From contig NC_081406.1 in the NCBI RefSeq assembly GCF_030272615.1, positions 404,259,439-404,323,438 of the forward strand: DNA of 64,000 nucleotides, read 5' to 3'. The translations under genes were made by a program, and so were the position numbers. How positions within the stretch are numbered: position 1 is the first letter of the stretch; every line of letters starts with the position of its first letter. This DNA comes from Cryptomeria japonica. Its lineage: Eukaryota > Streptophyta > Pinopsida > Cupressales > Cupressaceae. The notes under the pieces were generated by a model. It had not been told where the DNA came from and searched no databases. It saw nothing but the letters and a program-made list of their open reading frames with translations. Of this stretch, positions 12,567-24,322 are shown piece by piece.

Positions 12567-12867
12567 TTAGTTTGGTATGTTTGACAAAACTCTTTTCAAA
12601 GTCATAACTCAAAAATCTATATACTTACAAAATTTGACTAACCTGACAGTCTATACAATTTTCAATAAATAGTATACTCAGATATACTCCCCTTATCAAT
12701 ATACTGTATATAACTCTGATTTTGCATGCAGCTTTACTATTCTATATTCATTGATTGGTGTTCACTGCTCCCCCTATCAAAATTACCTGTACATCCAGAT
12801 ACTTTGATTTGCTCGGCATACTTCCTCTTGTATACACTATACTCCCCCTTTTTAACAAACATGAAAA

Positions 12868-15800
12868 CTAGTTACCATTCAGTGGAGGCAACTGATCAAA
12901 AATAGATTTGTACTTAGTTTGAGCATCGGTGAGAGCATTGGTAAGGGCACTCTTGACACTGTCCATTAGGGAATTTTGAGCTGTAATATCAGCTAACAAT
13001 GAAATCAGACCATCTAAAGTGCTTCCCTCTTGTTGACTGGATAAATAGGTAGCTCGATTAGTCTTCTCTTGGGCGAAGGACAAGTGTGGAATGAATAAGG
13101 TTTGAAGAGTCATGACATCCATTCTTATTTTGTGTTCTTCATTCCGAAGTTCCAACTATTGAGCCATGAGAGATTGTAACTTGGTATAGAAATTCTAAAT
13201 AGAATTGGGCTCAGTGGTCAATTTATTTGAGAGATCGGTGATCTCTTTTTCAAGAACTTCGGTTTTATTCTTGATATCTTTAATGAAGAAAGAAAATGTA
13301 CAGAGCTTTTGATATAAATAAAGAATATGTTTGAGTTGAGGGGACAACTCAGTAATGAGTCCAGCTAGCTTAACTTTACCGATAGCAATGGCTTTTTGTA
13401 CCTCTTCAATCATTTTGGCAGTGAGCTCTTTGTCCTTCAATTTTATCAGGTATTCAGATGTGTCTACTCCAGATGCTTCTATTTTAGTGAGGAGTTCATC
13501 CAGTTGAATATGGATGGCTACATCTTTTGTCACGGTAGCTTCAGGTAGCATTTTTGTTAATAATGCTTTAACCTTTTGAAGTACTCTATTTTTCTTCTGT
13601 ATAGCCATTTGTCTCTCTTGTTCTACTTTGGCTTTGCATAGTTCCCCGAATTCAATGAGTGCTTGCCCTTTCAGTTTGGAAATGTCTACATTTGGCAACA
13701 CAATTGGCTTTGACAGATCTAGCTTGAAACTATGCTTCTTCATTTACTTCTCTTTAGATGATGAGGCTTTCATCGGTTGAACCAGTACAATGGCTTGGGA
13801 GGCTTTTTCACCCTCGGTAGGTTGCTCAGTAGAGGCAACACTTTTGTCAGTTTCTTTAGCCTCAGATGTAGCCTTCAGTGATTCCTTGCTTGGGGTCTTG
13901 GTGGTAACAGTTTCAGTGCTTGTTGAGGCTTGAGAAGTTTGTTCCCCAATGGTCTGAGAAGTAGCTTCTCCTTTGGTAGACTGTTGACCCTCTTTGCCTT
14001 GTTCAGTGTCCTGAGGTGTCTTGGTTGAAAAATGCTGAGTTACCGGAGGATAGGACTTGACTTGTTCCAAAACTGATTCACTTGATACCAGTTTGGAATA
14101 GGCATTCCCTTCTATCATTTCTTGTTCCTGTACCTCAGTGTCCATGATATCCTCATCAAGTTGTATAGTACCAGTAGGATCTTGCTCGGTGATATCAACT
14201 ATTTCAACTTCACCTTGCTCATCAGCACTCTTGTTTCGAAAAATTTCTTGTCATTTTTCTTTTGTCTCTTTCTCTACTTCAAGATAAAGGCCATTCATCA
14301 GTTTCAAGGCTCTTTGCCTGACTAGGAAGTTTGTCTAGTAGTTTTTCAGATGTTCACTTATCTCATCTACCGACATGTCTGGAAAGAGATGTACCAGACT
14401 TCTTTCTCTCATCTTATTTTCTGAGTCCATAGCATATTTCCACCTGTTATCAATGTGTAAGTACAATGCTTTTGGAAGAGAATTAGTTACTTCCAATGGG
14501 ACTAATCGGAATTTAAGAAATGTGCAAATTACAGCTTCTTCAATTTGCCTCTTTTCTGCATCAGTTCTGGATTCATATTTTACATATCTAAACACTCCAA
14601 ATCCACCATATTGTTTCAGATTTGCACAAAAATTATCAACACTATGTGCATCTTTCTTTGTGCTCTTAACAATCTGAAATTTTCTTACATCTTCAGATTC
14701 GGTGTCACTTGACTCTTTATTCAAAATGAGTCCCCAAGTAGACTTCTTATAAGTTTTTGTTACCTTAGGCATTGCAACATTTTTCTGCTTCTTACTCGGT
14801 GACACTGCAGATGATCTAGTATTAGGGTGCTTTGCTGGAGGAGTAGGTGATACCTGTGATGTATCATTTTTCTTCCTTTTCAAAATTTTGCCTTTTGGCA
14901 ACTCGGTGCTCAATGTAATTGCTGCTTCTTAGGCTTCAGATTCCTCCTCAGTGATGACTTGATCGCTCTTGATAGGAGTGGAGGAAGGCCCTTCTCCAAA
15001 TTTCTCTATTAATACTTTGATCATTTTGGTTGCTTTCCTTGTAGCCTTAGGAACTACAATGCTCATCTTAACTTTTTCTTTGACCTCTTCATAGGTACCG
15101 TACCTGATCTCGGTAGCATGCCTTCGAAGTGCAAGAAAGGCATCTATCTGTTGCTGCGTAATGTTAGAATCAATCTCATAACCCATAGGCGACAAGGATT
15201 GAGTTCTTGGTTCTACTGCATTGACATAATAGTAGTCGATGTCCACTTCAAAACATATATTATCCTTGTATTTCTCCACTAATTGGGGTGGTATTTTGTG
15301 CCTGTTATGCATCTTTTCCTGAAATTTGCTAAAGTAATCATCCATTATCTCATTGAAGTTATCACCTAGCTGATTGATGAGGTCATTTATTTGATGGGTG
15401 ATTGGTTGATGTAGATCCCAAACTACTTTACCAACTAATGGAAAGAATTTCTAAAAATAGAAAAGCATGCATACTAAGAGTGACCCAAACTTTAGTGTGT
15501 TTGCCGAGTTGTTCTTCTTCGGCATCCTTATGGTGTTGATATTTTCAAAAAGATTTTTCAACAACACTTTGCATAGCTCAATCTTCATGCCCTTTTTCAC
15601 AATTTTGTATGCTAAATCAATAGTTGCACATGGTACACTGTTTTCCCTTGCCGACTGAAAGAAACAATAACCTATGACTCCAATTGCAAACTTCAGCTCT
15701 ACATCTATAACATTATTCAATTTCAGACCTCTGCAATCAGATTCAACTCTGGTTAAAGTGATCAATTCTTTCTGTGAAATTTATCTGAGCTCAGGCATGG

Positions 15801-16223
15801 TCGAATATAGGGTATCTGGTGATTAAGTGGATGATATACTTGGTGATTTTGAATGGTTGCTCCTCTAACCACATAAAGTCATCATGAACTCTGCTCAAAA
15901 CAAATAACCCATTGGCGTTTGAAGACTCGCGGGTATTTTAGGGCTTCGGTCAGTCCCTTGACTTTGATATACTCATACTTGCTATCTAGGATTCCATCAG
16001 TGCATAACTCATCATACATGTCCTTGATCTCAATATGATCTAGTTCCTCAACACGATACTTAGTGTAGAATCTGACATCCTCAAAAAATAGAACCCTATC
16101 CAGAATGAGAGAAAATGTTGTTTTATCGTCGGGTTCGGATGCTACTTTGGGAGGTAAGGAATATTTCAGTGAGGGCTTCTCAATGGTTTCAACAACAACA
16201 GGTTTCTGAATCTTTGGAGCCAT
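12868..16223 (-). pseudogene. Long extra ORF in element A in place of pol
   Basis: Minus-strand ORF series from ATG at 16223 (MAPKIQKPVVVET) to 12868. One frameshift lies between ~15880 and 15770. From 15765 to 12868 all segments share one frame, broken only by stops. In order: an N-terminal domain (16223-15882); a helical domain (15765-15451) with LKFAIGVIGYCF and NTLKFGSLLVCMLFYF; a charged part (15345-14929); a basic linker rich in K, S and P (14913-14700); a globular segment near 14650-14335; an S/T/E/Q-rich low-complexity stretch (14145-13744); and a K/E-rich coiled-coil-like tail (13743-12868). I do not recognise the family. It sits where pol should be and shows no enzyme motif. Confidence 0.65.
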
Positions 16224-16748
16224 TTCAAACTTTGGATAATTACTAACGAAAAAATATTAGGGTTTGAAACTTAACCAACAAACGCTTTCCACTTAGTAAA
16301 TATAAAGCAGGTATTCTCAACTAATATGCTCGGTTGACTTGCTTGAAAAATGCATTGAGATTGATGAATAAATACCTTGAAATTTGCTTGGGAGGAGTTT
16401 GATCACCTTTGAATCGCTTAGCTCTGCTTTCTGAAAACTTGGTAAGTGTAAAATGACCATACAAAAGGCTTTAAGTACACATTTTACCTTATTGAGCTCC
16501 GTGTAGTTAGGTCAAAAAACATTAAATGCACTTGGTTCCTTTAAACCGATTACCTTCCTTTTTATGCTTTTACCGACTAGACAGGTTACCTGCACTTACC
16601 GACTTCTCTGGTACTCCAAAAGACTAGATAAAATTTCAAACTTGCTATTGCATCCTAGCGATGCAGATTTTGGAATTAAGTACATGATAAAATAGGAACT
16701 GTTAAGATATAACCTTGAGAGAATGCAGTCCCTTCATACCTTTACCAA
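16224..16748. other. Gap between gag and extra ORF of element A
   Basis: About 525 bp without an ORF. It may be the leader or an intron-like spacer of the extra ORF. No splice or promoter signal is convincing. Confidence 0.4.
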
Positions 16749-18150
16749 TTAATTTGAAATAGATGCACCTAACTCAGTAGGTAAGGTGCTTTCTTCATTA
16801 GTTGACACATTTTCCTTCTTTTTCCAAATCATCTGTAATTTGCTTCTTATTTCCTCAGTATCTCCTCTGGGTTGATCTCTGCAATCTCTGGACAAGTGTC
16901 CAACTTTGTAACAATGAAAACATGCCATACCAGGATTTCTCCATGATCTTTGGTTGTTCATTCCAAACCTTATAAAGCAGTTGGCACTTACATGTCCATA
17001 TCTTCCACAACATTCACACCATATCCTTGTATTATAATCCCATGGTACTACAGTATACTATCGGTTAGGATCTGTGTAAGTTCGGTAGCTTCTAGTATTT
17101 GCTCAGTGTGCAGACCACATATAGTTCTTCTGCTTAAACCAACACTTCTCGATACTGTGTCCATATCTATTGTAGTTTTTACAAAACCCCTTGAATTTTG
17201 CCTTCTGATAATTGCTAACAGACTTTTTCCTACATCAATTAGATGTGTGACCATACTTATTGCAATTGTAACAATAACCATTAGACCTAGTGACATTCAG
17301 TTGCTTACCTTTTTTGATTTGGCACATGTTGGCAGTATGTCCTTGTTTTCCATAGTAGTTGCAAATAGGATTCTTTCCTTTGATGTTCTTCTTGTTTCCA
17401 GCTTGTTTTGATGATTCTCCTCTCTCGATGATGTGGATTCCTTTCTTGGTAGAGTCTTTTCCTTTGTAACCGAGTCCTGCATCTTTGTTGGGTCTTCTTG
17501 TAGTTAGATGCTCATCCAACATCCTTGATGCTTCATAACTTTTCTTTAGTGTTTCTTTTGACTTCTTTTCTACTTCAAGTTCATCGGTCAATCTTGATAG
17601 TTCAAGTTTCAATGCTTGATTCTCATTTTCCTTTAGATTTTCTTCATGATGTGCATAACCCAATTGATCAGATAGATTTTGTTGCATTCCAGTCATCCTT
17701 GTGATTTCATCATTCTTTTCAAACACTAATGCTTCAAGTTGTTGTTTTTCTCTTTCTATATCTCTTATGTTATCCTCGGTTGTCCTCAATGCATCAAGAT
17801 TTTTTAGTCATCTGTGTGCTTAAATGCTCATGTTCTCTTTTCATTGCTTTTAGCTGATCAGTCAGTGCTTTGTTATTTTATTACAATACTCCAATCATTT
17901 CTTCAGTCTCTTCAATATACTATTCTTAGATGATGTCTCAATTTGTTCTACCATCTCTTTTGAGTCCTGCAAATCATTAGACATTCTTCTTCTAACTTTC
18001 AGTGATCTTTGCATTTGTTTCTGCATGTCTGCAATCACTTGATTAGCATGATCCAATTCATTTTGAAGATTCACAATTCTCCAAGATTATTTGTAGCCTT
18101 CCATTGATAAGATCTTTCTCTTGAGGTAGTTAAACCCTTTTCCAAGATTG
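16749..18150 (-). pseudogene. Gag-like remnant with several CCHC zinc knuckles
   Basis: Minus strand. The first part (17789-17520) is a charged coiled coil (REKQQLEALVFEKNDEITRM). Then come knuckles of CX2CX4HX4C type, most of them decayed: CNYYGKQGHTANMC, CYNCNKYGHTSN, CKNYNRYGHSIEKC, CECCGRYGHVSANC and an intact CFHCYKVGHLSRDC near 16920. Gag packages the element RNA in virus-like particles, and several knuckles in series occur in some plant Copia lineages. Segments 17789-17235 and 16961-16749 are in the same frame, with stops between. The part upstream of 17789 is badly decayed. Confidence 0.78.
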
Positions 18151-18152
18151 AT

Positions 18153-18164
18153 GCTCTGATACCA
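18153..18164 (-). other. Primer-binding site of element A
   Basis: TGGTATCAGAGC on the minus strand, 2 nt from the LTR end. It is a perfect match to the 12-nt initiator-methionine tRNA primer site used by many plant Copia elements. Confidence 0.9.
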
Positions 18165-18166
18165 AT

Positions 18167-19360
18167 TGTTAGGTCCAATATGGAAAGCTAATGTACTGAG
18201 AGGGGAGGGGTGAATCAGTACTTCAAAACTTTTCTTCAACAAAAACTTTACTATTAAGGATAAACTGAATATTGCTGAAACATAATATAAAGCTAAAACA
18301 TATAAATAACATTCATATATGTTTCACTCCATAACACATATATTTTGGTTACACAGAAACTCTTTGTTAGAGAGAAAAACTGCGGTGGGGATGGCACCCA
18401 CAACTTCACTACTGCAATAATAAAGGTTGCTCGGTTAGAGCTACATGTTTAGCTATTTCTGATAGCTTACCTTGTTAGGATTATCAAGATCTTTATATCT
18501 ACCTTGCTAAAGGATTTTACAACACTTATACTAAATGTTGTACCTAGTTAAAGGCTTTACAATTTATAGACTTTGTTAGAGTCTTTTACCCTGTTAAAGG
18601 TTTCTCTTACAACTCAAAATAATACAATCAAAATCTTTACAAAATATCTACAACTTCACATCTAAAATGTTATATCAGATTCTATGTGCTCAATATGAAA
18701 TTATCTTGCTCATAGCATACCTCGGTAATTGATAAATCAACTTGGTAAACCCTTCTGTTTAATCTATTCCTTAACTGTTCTCTAAAATCTTTCTTGGTGA
18801 CCTCTGAATATCTTTGTCAGTCATAACAGTCACAACCCATTGTGCTTTCTCATGATTTTGCCTTTCAACTTATCTATCACACATGTCTTGCTTCATGCTT
18901 TTTGATCCTCATTTCATGCTGTATAAATAGATCTCTTATGATTATGATCTATTCATGCTTCGATCTTACAAACATGATTCATTGAATGAATAACCATACA
19001 AATTATTTCATTGGATAGATGTCCTGAAAATCATACAAAATCTTAAGGTGCAATTTCCTATGTGATAACGGTTCCCTGTTCCTCGATCTTGTAACACGTT
19101 TCCACATATGTGTCGAGGTTCAATGAATCTGGTAACACGTTTCACTCGGTTCAGATTACTTGGTATTCCTTCTTTGCTGCTCGGTAGACATAGAACATTA
19201 CTCAGTAGATAGCTCGATGTATACTAAACTCTGTGACTTCTTTCTTCTATAACCGACTGCTTTAGTGCTTACCGACTGAGTATTTCGGTAGTATTAACCG
19301 AATAGAGTATATAGGATGACTTTGGACATAAAACTAATGAAAACTTAGTAAATAGTAACA
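18167..19360 (-). repeat. 5' LTR of element A
   Basis: 1,194 bp, partner of 11370-12551. It is followed on the right by TACCT, the imperfect target duplication, and then by plastid ccsA flank. Confidence 0.9.
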
Positions 19361-19515
19361 TACCTATTCTTCTTCCTTCCTAAGGAAGACCTGTAGTAAT
19401 GACGATTGCTCTCCACCATTCCATAAGAATGATTGTATCCTCCTAAGTCAAATTAAATAAACTGTCTACTTGTAATTCGAGTACATAAATAAAAAGATGT
19501 AGTTTTTTTTTTCTA

Positions 19516-20529
19516 CTAAATCAACCAGCCATAGCTGTGTATATTCCTAATAAATCAACCCCTAAGTAACAGGTCCAAACTAGAATAAATCCGAGAGAAG
19601 CAACAATTGCTGGTTTTTCCCCTTTCCAACCCCTATTTATTCTAGTATGTAGATAAATTGCAAATATAATCCAAGTTATTAGCGCCTGTCTCTTTTGGAT
19701 CCTAGCTCCAATAGGATCCCCATGCTTCATTGGCCCATACTACCCAGGAAAGTATACCTATAGTTAAAAGAGAAAATCCTAGACCAATGGCATGATAAAT
19801 CAATTCGTCTAATTGGTTTGTAAATAACCATTTATGATAATCTATAAATGAAAGGCCGAAAGTATGCTTCAATTCCTTTTTTTCTTGGTCGTGTGAATTC
19901 CCATTTTTATTGAAGAAAAAGGAATTCTTCACATTAATAAAAATCTTTTGATTTATTTGGGACGTAATGACCAAAAAAGCTATCGATGATAGGGATCCAT
20001 ATAAAAGAGTTGCATAACTGAGCAATATCATACTTACATGCATCATTAACCAATGAGATTGTAAATTGGGTACTAACATTGTAGATTGTTGCATTTTATC
20101 TGGAAGACCTAGAGTAGCAAAACCATGAGTCAACATAGCACTTGGCGCGGTGATTGCACCTAACCACCAAGCATCTTGGCCCTGTACTTCTATAACTATA
20201 TGAATCATGGAGGAAGTCCATGAAAGGAACATGAATGACTCATACAAATTACTTAACGGTAAATGCCCCGAATAGAGCAAATGAGTAACTAATACTCCCA
20301 TTATACAAATACATGTCACTATCATTCCCTTTCCACCTGAATTATTTAGTTCTTCATTTTTATAAACTAAGGTTCCCCAATAAATGAGAGTGACAACAAA
20401 AGTAAGAGAAAAAGAGACATGAGCTGATATATGTTCTAGAGTTATAAATATCATAATAAACCCATTTATTTTATTTAATATAGGATTCGTTTCATAAGAG
20501 AAAGATAAAATCGATTGATATGTCATCAA
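19516..20529 (-). pseudogene. ccsA: ccsA, cytochrome c haem-attachment protein remnant
   Basis: CcsA delivers or attaches haem to c-type cytochromes in the thylakoid membrane. From the start at 20529 several membrane helices are readable, with IEVQGQDAWWLGAITAPSAM and the haem-handling WWD-type motif [10 protein letters not shown] near 19735-19700. Directly after it TGG has become TAG, and two bases are lost in the following ACATGG. Near the C-terminus another shift occurs after LLGI, and the family ending SYGWLI with TAG lies at 19516. The gene was next to petA in the donor plastid sequence and is now split from it by element A. Confidence 0.92.
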
Positions 20530-20577
20530 TTATATTAACATAGATCGAACAATGATAGTAATTTCAATCTATATAGG

Positions 20578-22175
20578 TGTAGACGTCTAAAACTGGTCAA
20601 CGCTTGCGGAATCATACTTTAACATTTGCACATTGCCTTATTTTAGGGTTTTTGCGTCGCATTAACATTTCTCCTATGATTTGCACTTGGTCTTTATCAT
20701 TTGCGAGCATCGAGTCCTTCTTCCACATTCCTCATTTTTTTCACTTTCAAATTTGGTCTTGTCCATAACAATCTTCAGTCATGATTTTGATCGATCTTAT
20801 CCTATCACATCAATGTGCATGTTCATTTGTCATCATTTTGGACATCATCAATCCTAATCGATGATAGAATTAGGGTTTTGTCCTCTTATCAATCTTGTCA
20901 TCTTGCGATCGATTTGTCATCAATCGTTGTCCTCTTATCAATCTTGTCATCTTGTGATCGATTTGTCATCGATCATTGTCATTTTCAATCTTATCATCTT
21001 GCGATCGATTTGTCATTGATCGTTGTCATTTTCAATCTTATCATCATGCGATCGATTTGTCATCGATCATTGTCATTTTCAATCTTGTCGTCTTGTGATC
21101 GATTTGTCATCGATCGTGGTCATTTTGCAATCTATTTTGTCATCGATCCTTGTCTTCTTGTCAATTTTGTCATTTTGTGATCGATTTGTCATCGATCGTC
21201 GTCTTTCTCAATCATGTCAATTTGGATCAATTAGTCATTGTTCCTCATCATTTGGTGCATTTATCAACCAAATCATTTATCAGCATTGGTCTTTTATCAA
21301 GTCAGAATCATGATCAAATTGATCCTTCAATCAAGACCTAATTGTCATCCTTGCATTTCTAATTCATCTTCTAGGGTTTCATGATTTATTCATTTAACCT
21401 TGTTCGTCATTTCTCCCTCTAGGTTAAATAATTTATTTATTTATCCTAAGTCGTCTTGTCACAATTAAATGTTTATTTCATTGGCTAACTAATTCCTCCC
21501 TCTTTGTGAATTAATTAATAAATGAAAAATTGTTAATTAATTCACTTAATTCCTAATTTCCTCATTTTCTAATTTCCTAATTTCTAATTCATCTAATTTC
21601 AATTTTCTCCTATATTTCTCCTCATTTCGTGGGAATGACATAGTAAGTTTGTCATAATTTGTCATAATTGTCAATCAATCAATTTTGACATAGAAATTTG
21701 TCATAATTTGTCAAAATTATCAATCAATCAATTTTGCATAGAAAGTGCAAATTTGTCATAATTTTGTCATGTTTGTCATTCTTGATTTGCAATTTCCACT
21801 CGAATCAAATTCATGCTAATCTTGTCTTTTCTCCAATTTGTCTATAAATTGGATGAATTTCTTCAATCAAGGTCCCTAGTCGAATCAATCACACTTCTAG
21901 TATTCTTGCGCTATCATCTTGTCTACTTGCTTTCACATCATGCTTATGCACTAGTAGGTGAGACCCACAAACAAAGCTATTTGAAGGAGAAAGAAGGACA
22001 ATGGAGCCACATGAAGGAGACATCTGCATTTGGTTTGCTTAGTTTTCAATCTTGAATGTCTTATTTTCATGTTTTCATTGAGTGTAATTAGGATTGGTCA
22101 TTGCAATTGAGTTTTCATGATTGAACTAGGCTAATGTTTACATTGCTTTGATGATTTCCACATTTCCTATCTACA
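20578..22175 (+). repeat. 5' LTR of element B
   Basis: 1,598 bp. Compared with the 3' LTR, the differences in the first ~90 bp are all C/T or G/A, mostly CG against TG or CA, as expected of methylation decay. The last part encodes no protein. A 47-bp repeat array lies at 20885-21210. Confidence 0.93.
20885..21210. repeat. 47-bp palindrome-bearing repeats in LTR (5' copy)
   Basis: About six units at a 47-49 bp period (about 20905, 20954, 21001, 21048, 21095 and on). Each reads GCGATCGATTTGTCATCGAT then CG, an inverted repeat CGATCGAT/ATCGATCG around a short loop. The same array is in the 3' LTR at 32225-32560. Confidence 0.88.
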
Positions 22176-22180
22176 TTAAT

Positions 22181-22198
22181 TGGTGAACCCGACATGAA
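22181..22198 (+). other. Probable primer-binding site of element B
   Basis: TGGTGAACCCGAC begins 5 nt after the LTR end. The leading TGG pairs with a tRNA CCA end. I could not identify the tRNA. Confidence 0.6.
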
Positions 22199-22286
22199 CT
22201 AACCCCCTAACCATGCTTTTGAGTGCTTTTGAGATGATTTGCAGGTAAAAAGCCCAAGAAACAGGGTAATGCAGGGCTTTCTGAGA

Positions 22287-22514
22287 ACTTTTGCGCCTGT
22301 GTAGGAGCAATATACGCCTGTGTCAAGGACTTTTGCACCTGTGTCAAAGGGATCTGCGCCTATGTTACTGCATTCTATGCCTGTGTTACTGCATTTTGGG
22401 CCTATGTCAAGGAGTTTTGCACCTATGTCAAAGGGATCTACGCCTGTGTTACTGCATTCTATGCCTATGTTACTACATTCTGCGGCTGTGTAAGACATTC
22501 TGTGCCTGTGTAAG
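22287..22514 (+). repeat. 21-22 bp GCGCCTGTGT tandem array in 5' leader
   Basis: About ten imperfect units with core TGCGCCTGTGT, followed by CAAGG- or TACTGCAT-type linkers at 20-22 bp steps. Units alternate between two linker types, suggesting duplication of a ~85-bp block. It lies in the untranslated leader soon after the primer site. The same core returns at 31263-31372. Confidence 0.85.
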
Positions 22515-24322
22515 GCCAGAAATAGAGGTAAAAGGCACTGTTTTTACTTGCAAATTGCTTTGTTTTGCATTCTGTTTCTGCATTTTGGTTTTTCTTTGGT
22601 ATTAATTCTCTGTGCAGCACCTTGGCATTACGCATGACAAAGACAACAAATGAAACTACTAACACATTTTATGTAGGTTCGCTAGTCAAAGACTAAGCAA
22701 ATTAAACTTCTGACTTGATGGTTTTGCAGGTTGCCTTGTACTCCAACTAAACTTTGTGTTTGTAACTCATAATTAGGCACCTAGTATGATCGCTAAATAG
22801 GATGGAATGAACATGTGTTTTCTTTGATTGTTGAGTTTGGCATTGGAGTAGGAGAGTATGCTCTCATCCTTCTTAGGGTGATCAGAAGTCCAAATCTTCG
22901 ATACCATTCTCAGGGCTCGGATTGTTTGTTACCTTTAGAGGGCCTACCTTCCCGACCATTTGCTTTCCTCTGTAAGCAAGTGATAATCGTGAGAAGGGAA
23001 TGACCCAAAGTGAGTACAGCTAGAATACCTTGGCATTCTAACTCACTATAAATAAATACCTGATGAGCGAAAGCTTTGAAGGAAGGGTTATGTGGGAATT
23101 GTAGTTACTTGGGAAGTGATGACCCTTGGACTCTTTCTCATATCAACATCTAAGTAGGGCCTCAAGGTCTAAATCATGCTTGCGTGACTACATTTATTTG
23201 GTATCTTGGTGGGCTTAATGTCTCAATCATGCTTGTGTGACACCAAGGAGTAACGCTTAACAGAAATCTTTACTAAACACCTTGTATTTAGAGGCCAAAA
23301 ATCCTTCTAGTTTCTTGAGAAGGACAAGTTCGGATACTTGGAAGAGATACTAAGTTTGCCATGGGGAGATTTCCATGGGGACTGATGCTTGGCTGCCCTG
23401 AGAAGTGAGTGCTGTGGAGGGGAGCCCGTGGGGTCAAGCATCTATGTATTCTCCTTAAATCTCATAACGAGTCTACCTCTCAAGTACCTATTGTCCTTGC
23501 CTACCATAAGAAATGTGTGAATGAGCATGATTGTTTTGAGTCTAAGTTGAAATATCTTGTCTTCTTTGTTTGTCAAAAGTTGAGTTGTGTGTCATTTCAA
23601 AAACAAGATAAATTGATTCAAAACAAGGTTAAACACAAGAGTATTTCATTCAACAAAGTTCAAACACCTTCAAACATGGTTGTCAAACATTTCTCAAAAT
23701 CTTGTCTCAACATTCATGTCACTTAGATTTAGGTTCATCCTAGGTTTGCATTTTGCAAAGTCATTGTCAAGTACCAAGGTTAGGTTTTCACCTAAGTCAT
23801 ACTCCTTTCGCATATCAATAAAAGTCATCCATTTGCATGTGTCCTCTTGCATTAGAGTAATACCATTTCATAATTCAACCTTAGGTTTTGCCTTAGGTTG
23901 ACATTGTCATACATTTGCATTTGCATCTTTGTCCTCATAACATTAGGTCACATTTACATACCCTAGGTCTCTTCATTAAGCTTAGGTCATTATCATATCA
24001 TATTAGGGTCATTTGCATAGTAATTGTCCCTTTGCATATACTATCAAAACTAGATTTTGTCATACTTGAGTAATCCAAATCTTTGAATAAACCCTAAGTC
24101 ATTGTTAAGGAGTCTAGACCTTATCAAACTTTTGTCTTTTTGTCATCAGTGTCATTTGGTCAAACCTAGCTTAGTATCCAAGCATATAGGGGAGACAGTG
24201 TCATTTTGTCCTTTTGTCCTTTGATGTCTAGACATCATTTCAATTTCCTAAGGGTCTCATTTTTAGAATTGCATTCATGAGTTTGTCAAAATATTGAAAA
24301 ACAACAAAAACATTAAGTTGCA
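22515..24322 (+). other. Element B leader, no gene seen
   Basis: About 1.8 kb with only short ORFs and many GTCATTTG-like words. No family motif is recognised. Confidence 0.5.

Larger units (their letters stand above)
11370..19360 (-). mobile_element. Element A: Copia-like LTR retrotransposon lacking pol
   Basis: A 7,991-bp element with two LTRs (11370-12551 and 18167-19360), flanked by TACCG (11365-11369) and TACCT (19361-19365), a 4-of-5 target duplication. The initiator-Met-type primer site next to the right LTR and the purine tract next to the left LTR both set the orientation as minus. The 5.6-kb interior has a gag-like region with zinc knuckles (about 18150-16749) and then a ~1,100-codon unknown ORF (16223-12868). 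No protease, integrase, reverse transcriptase or RNase H motif was found, so it must depend on a partner element. Confidence 0.88.
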
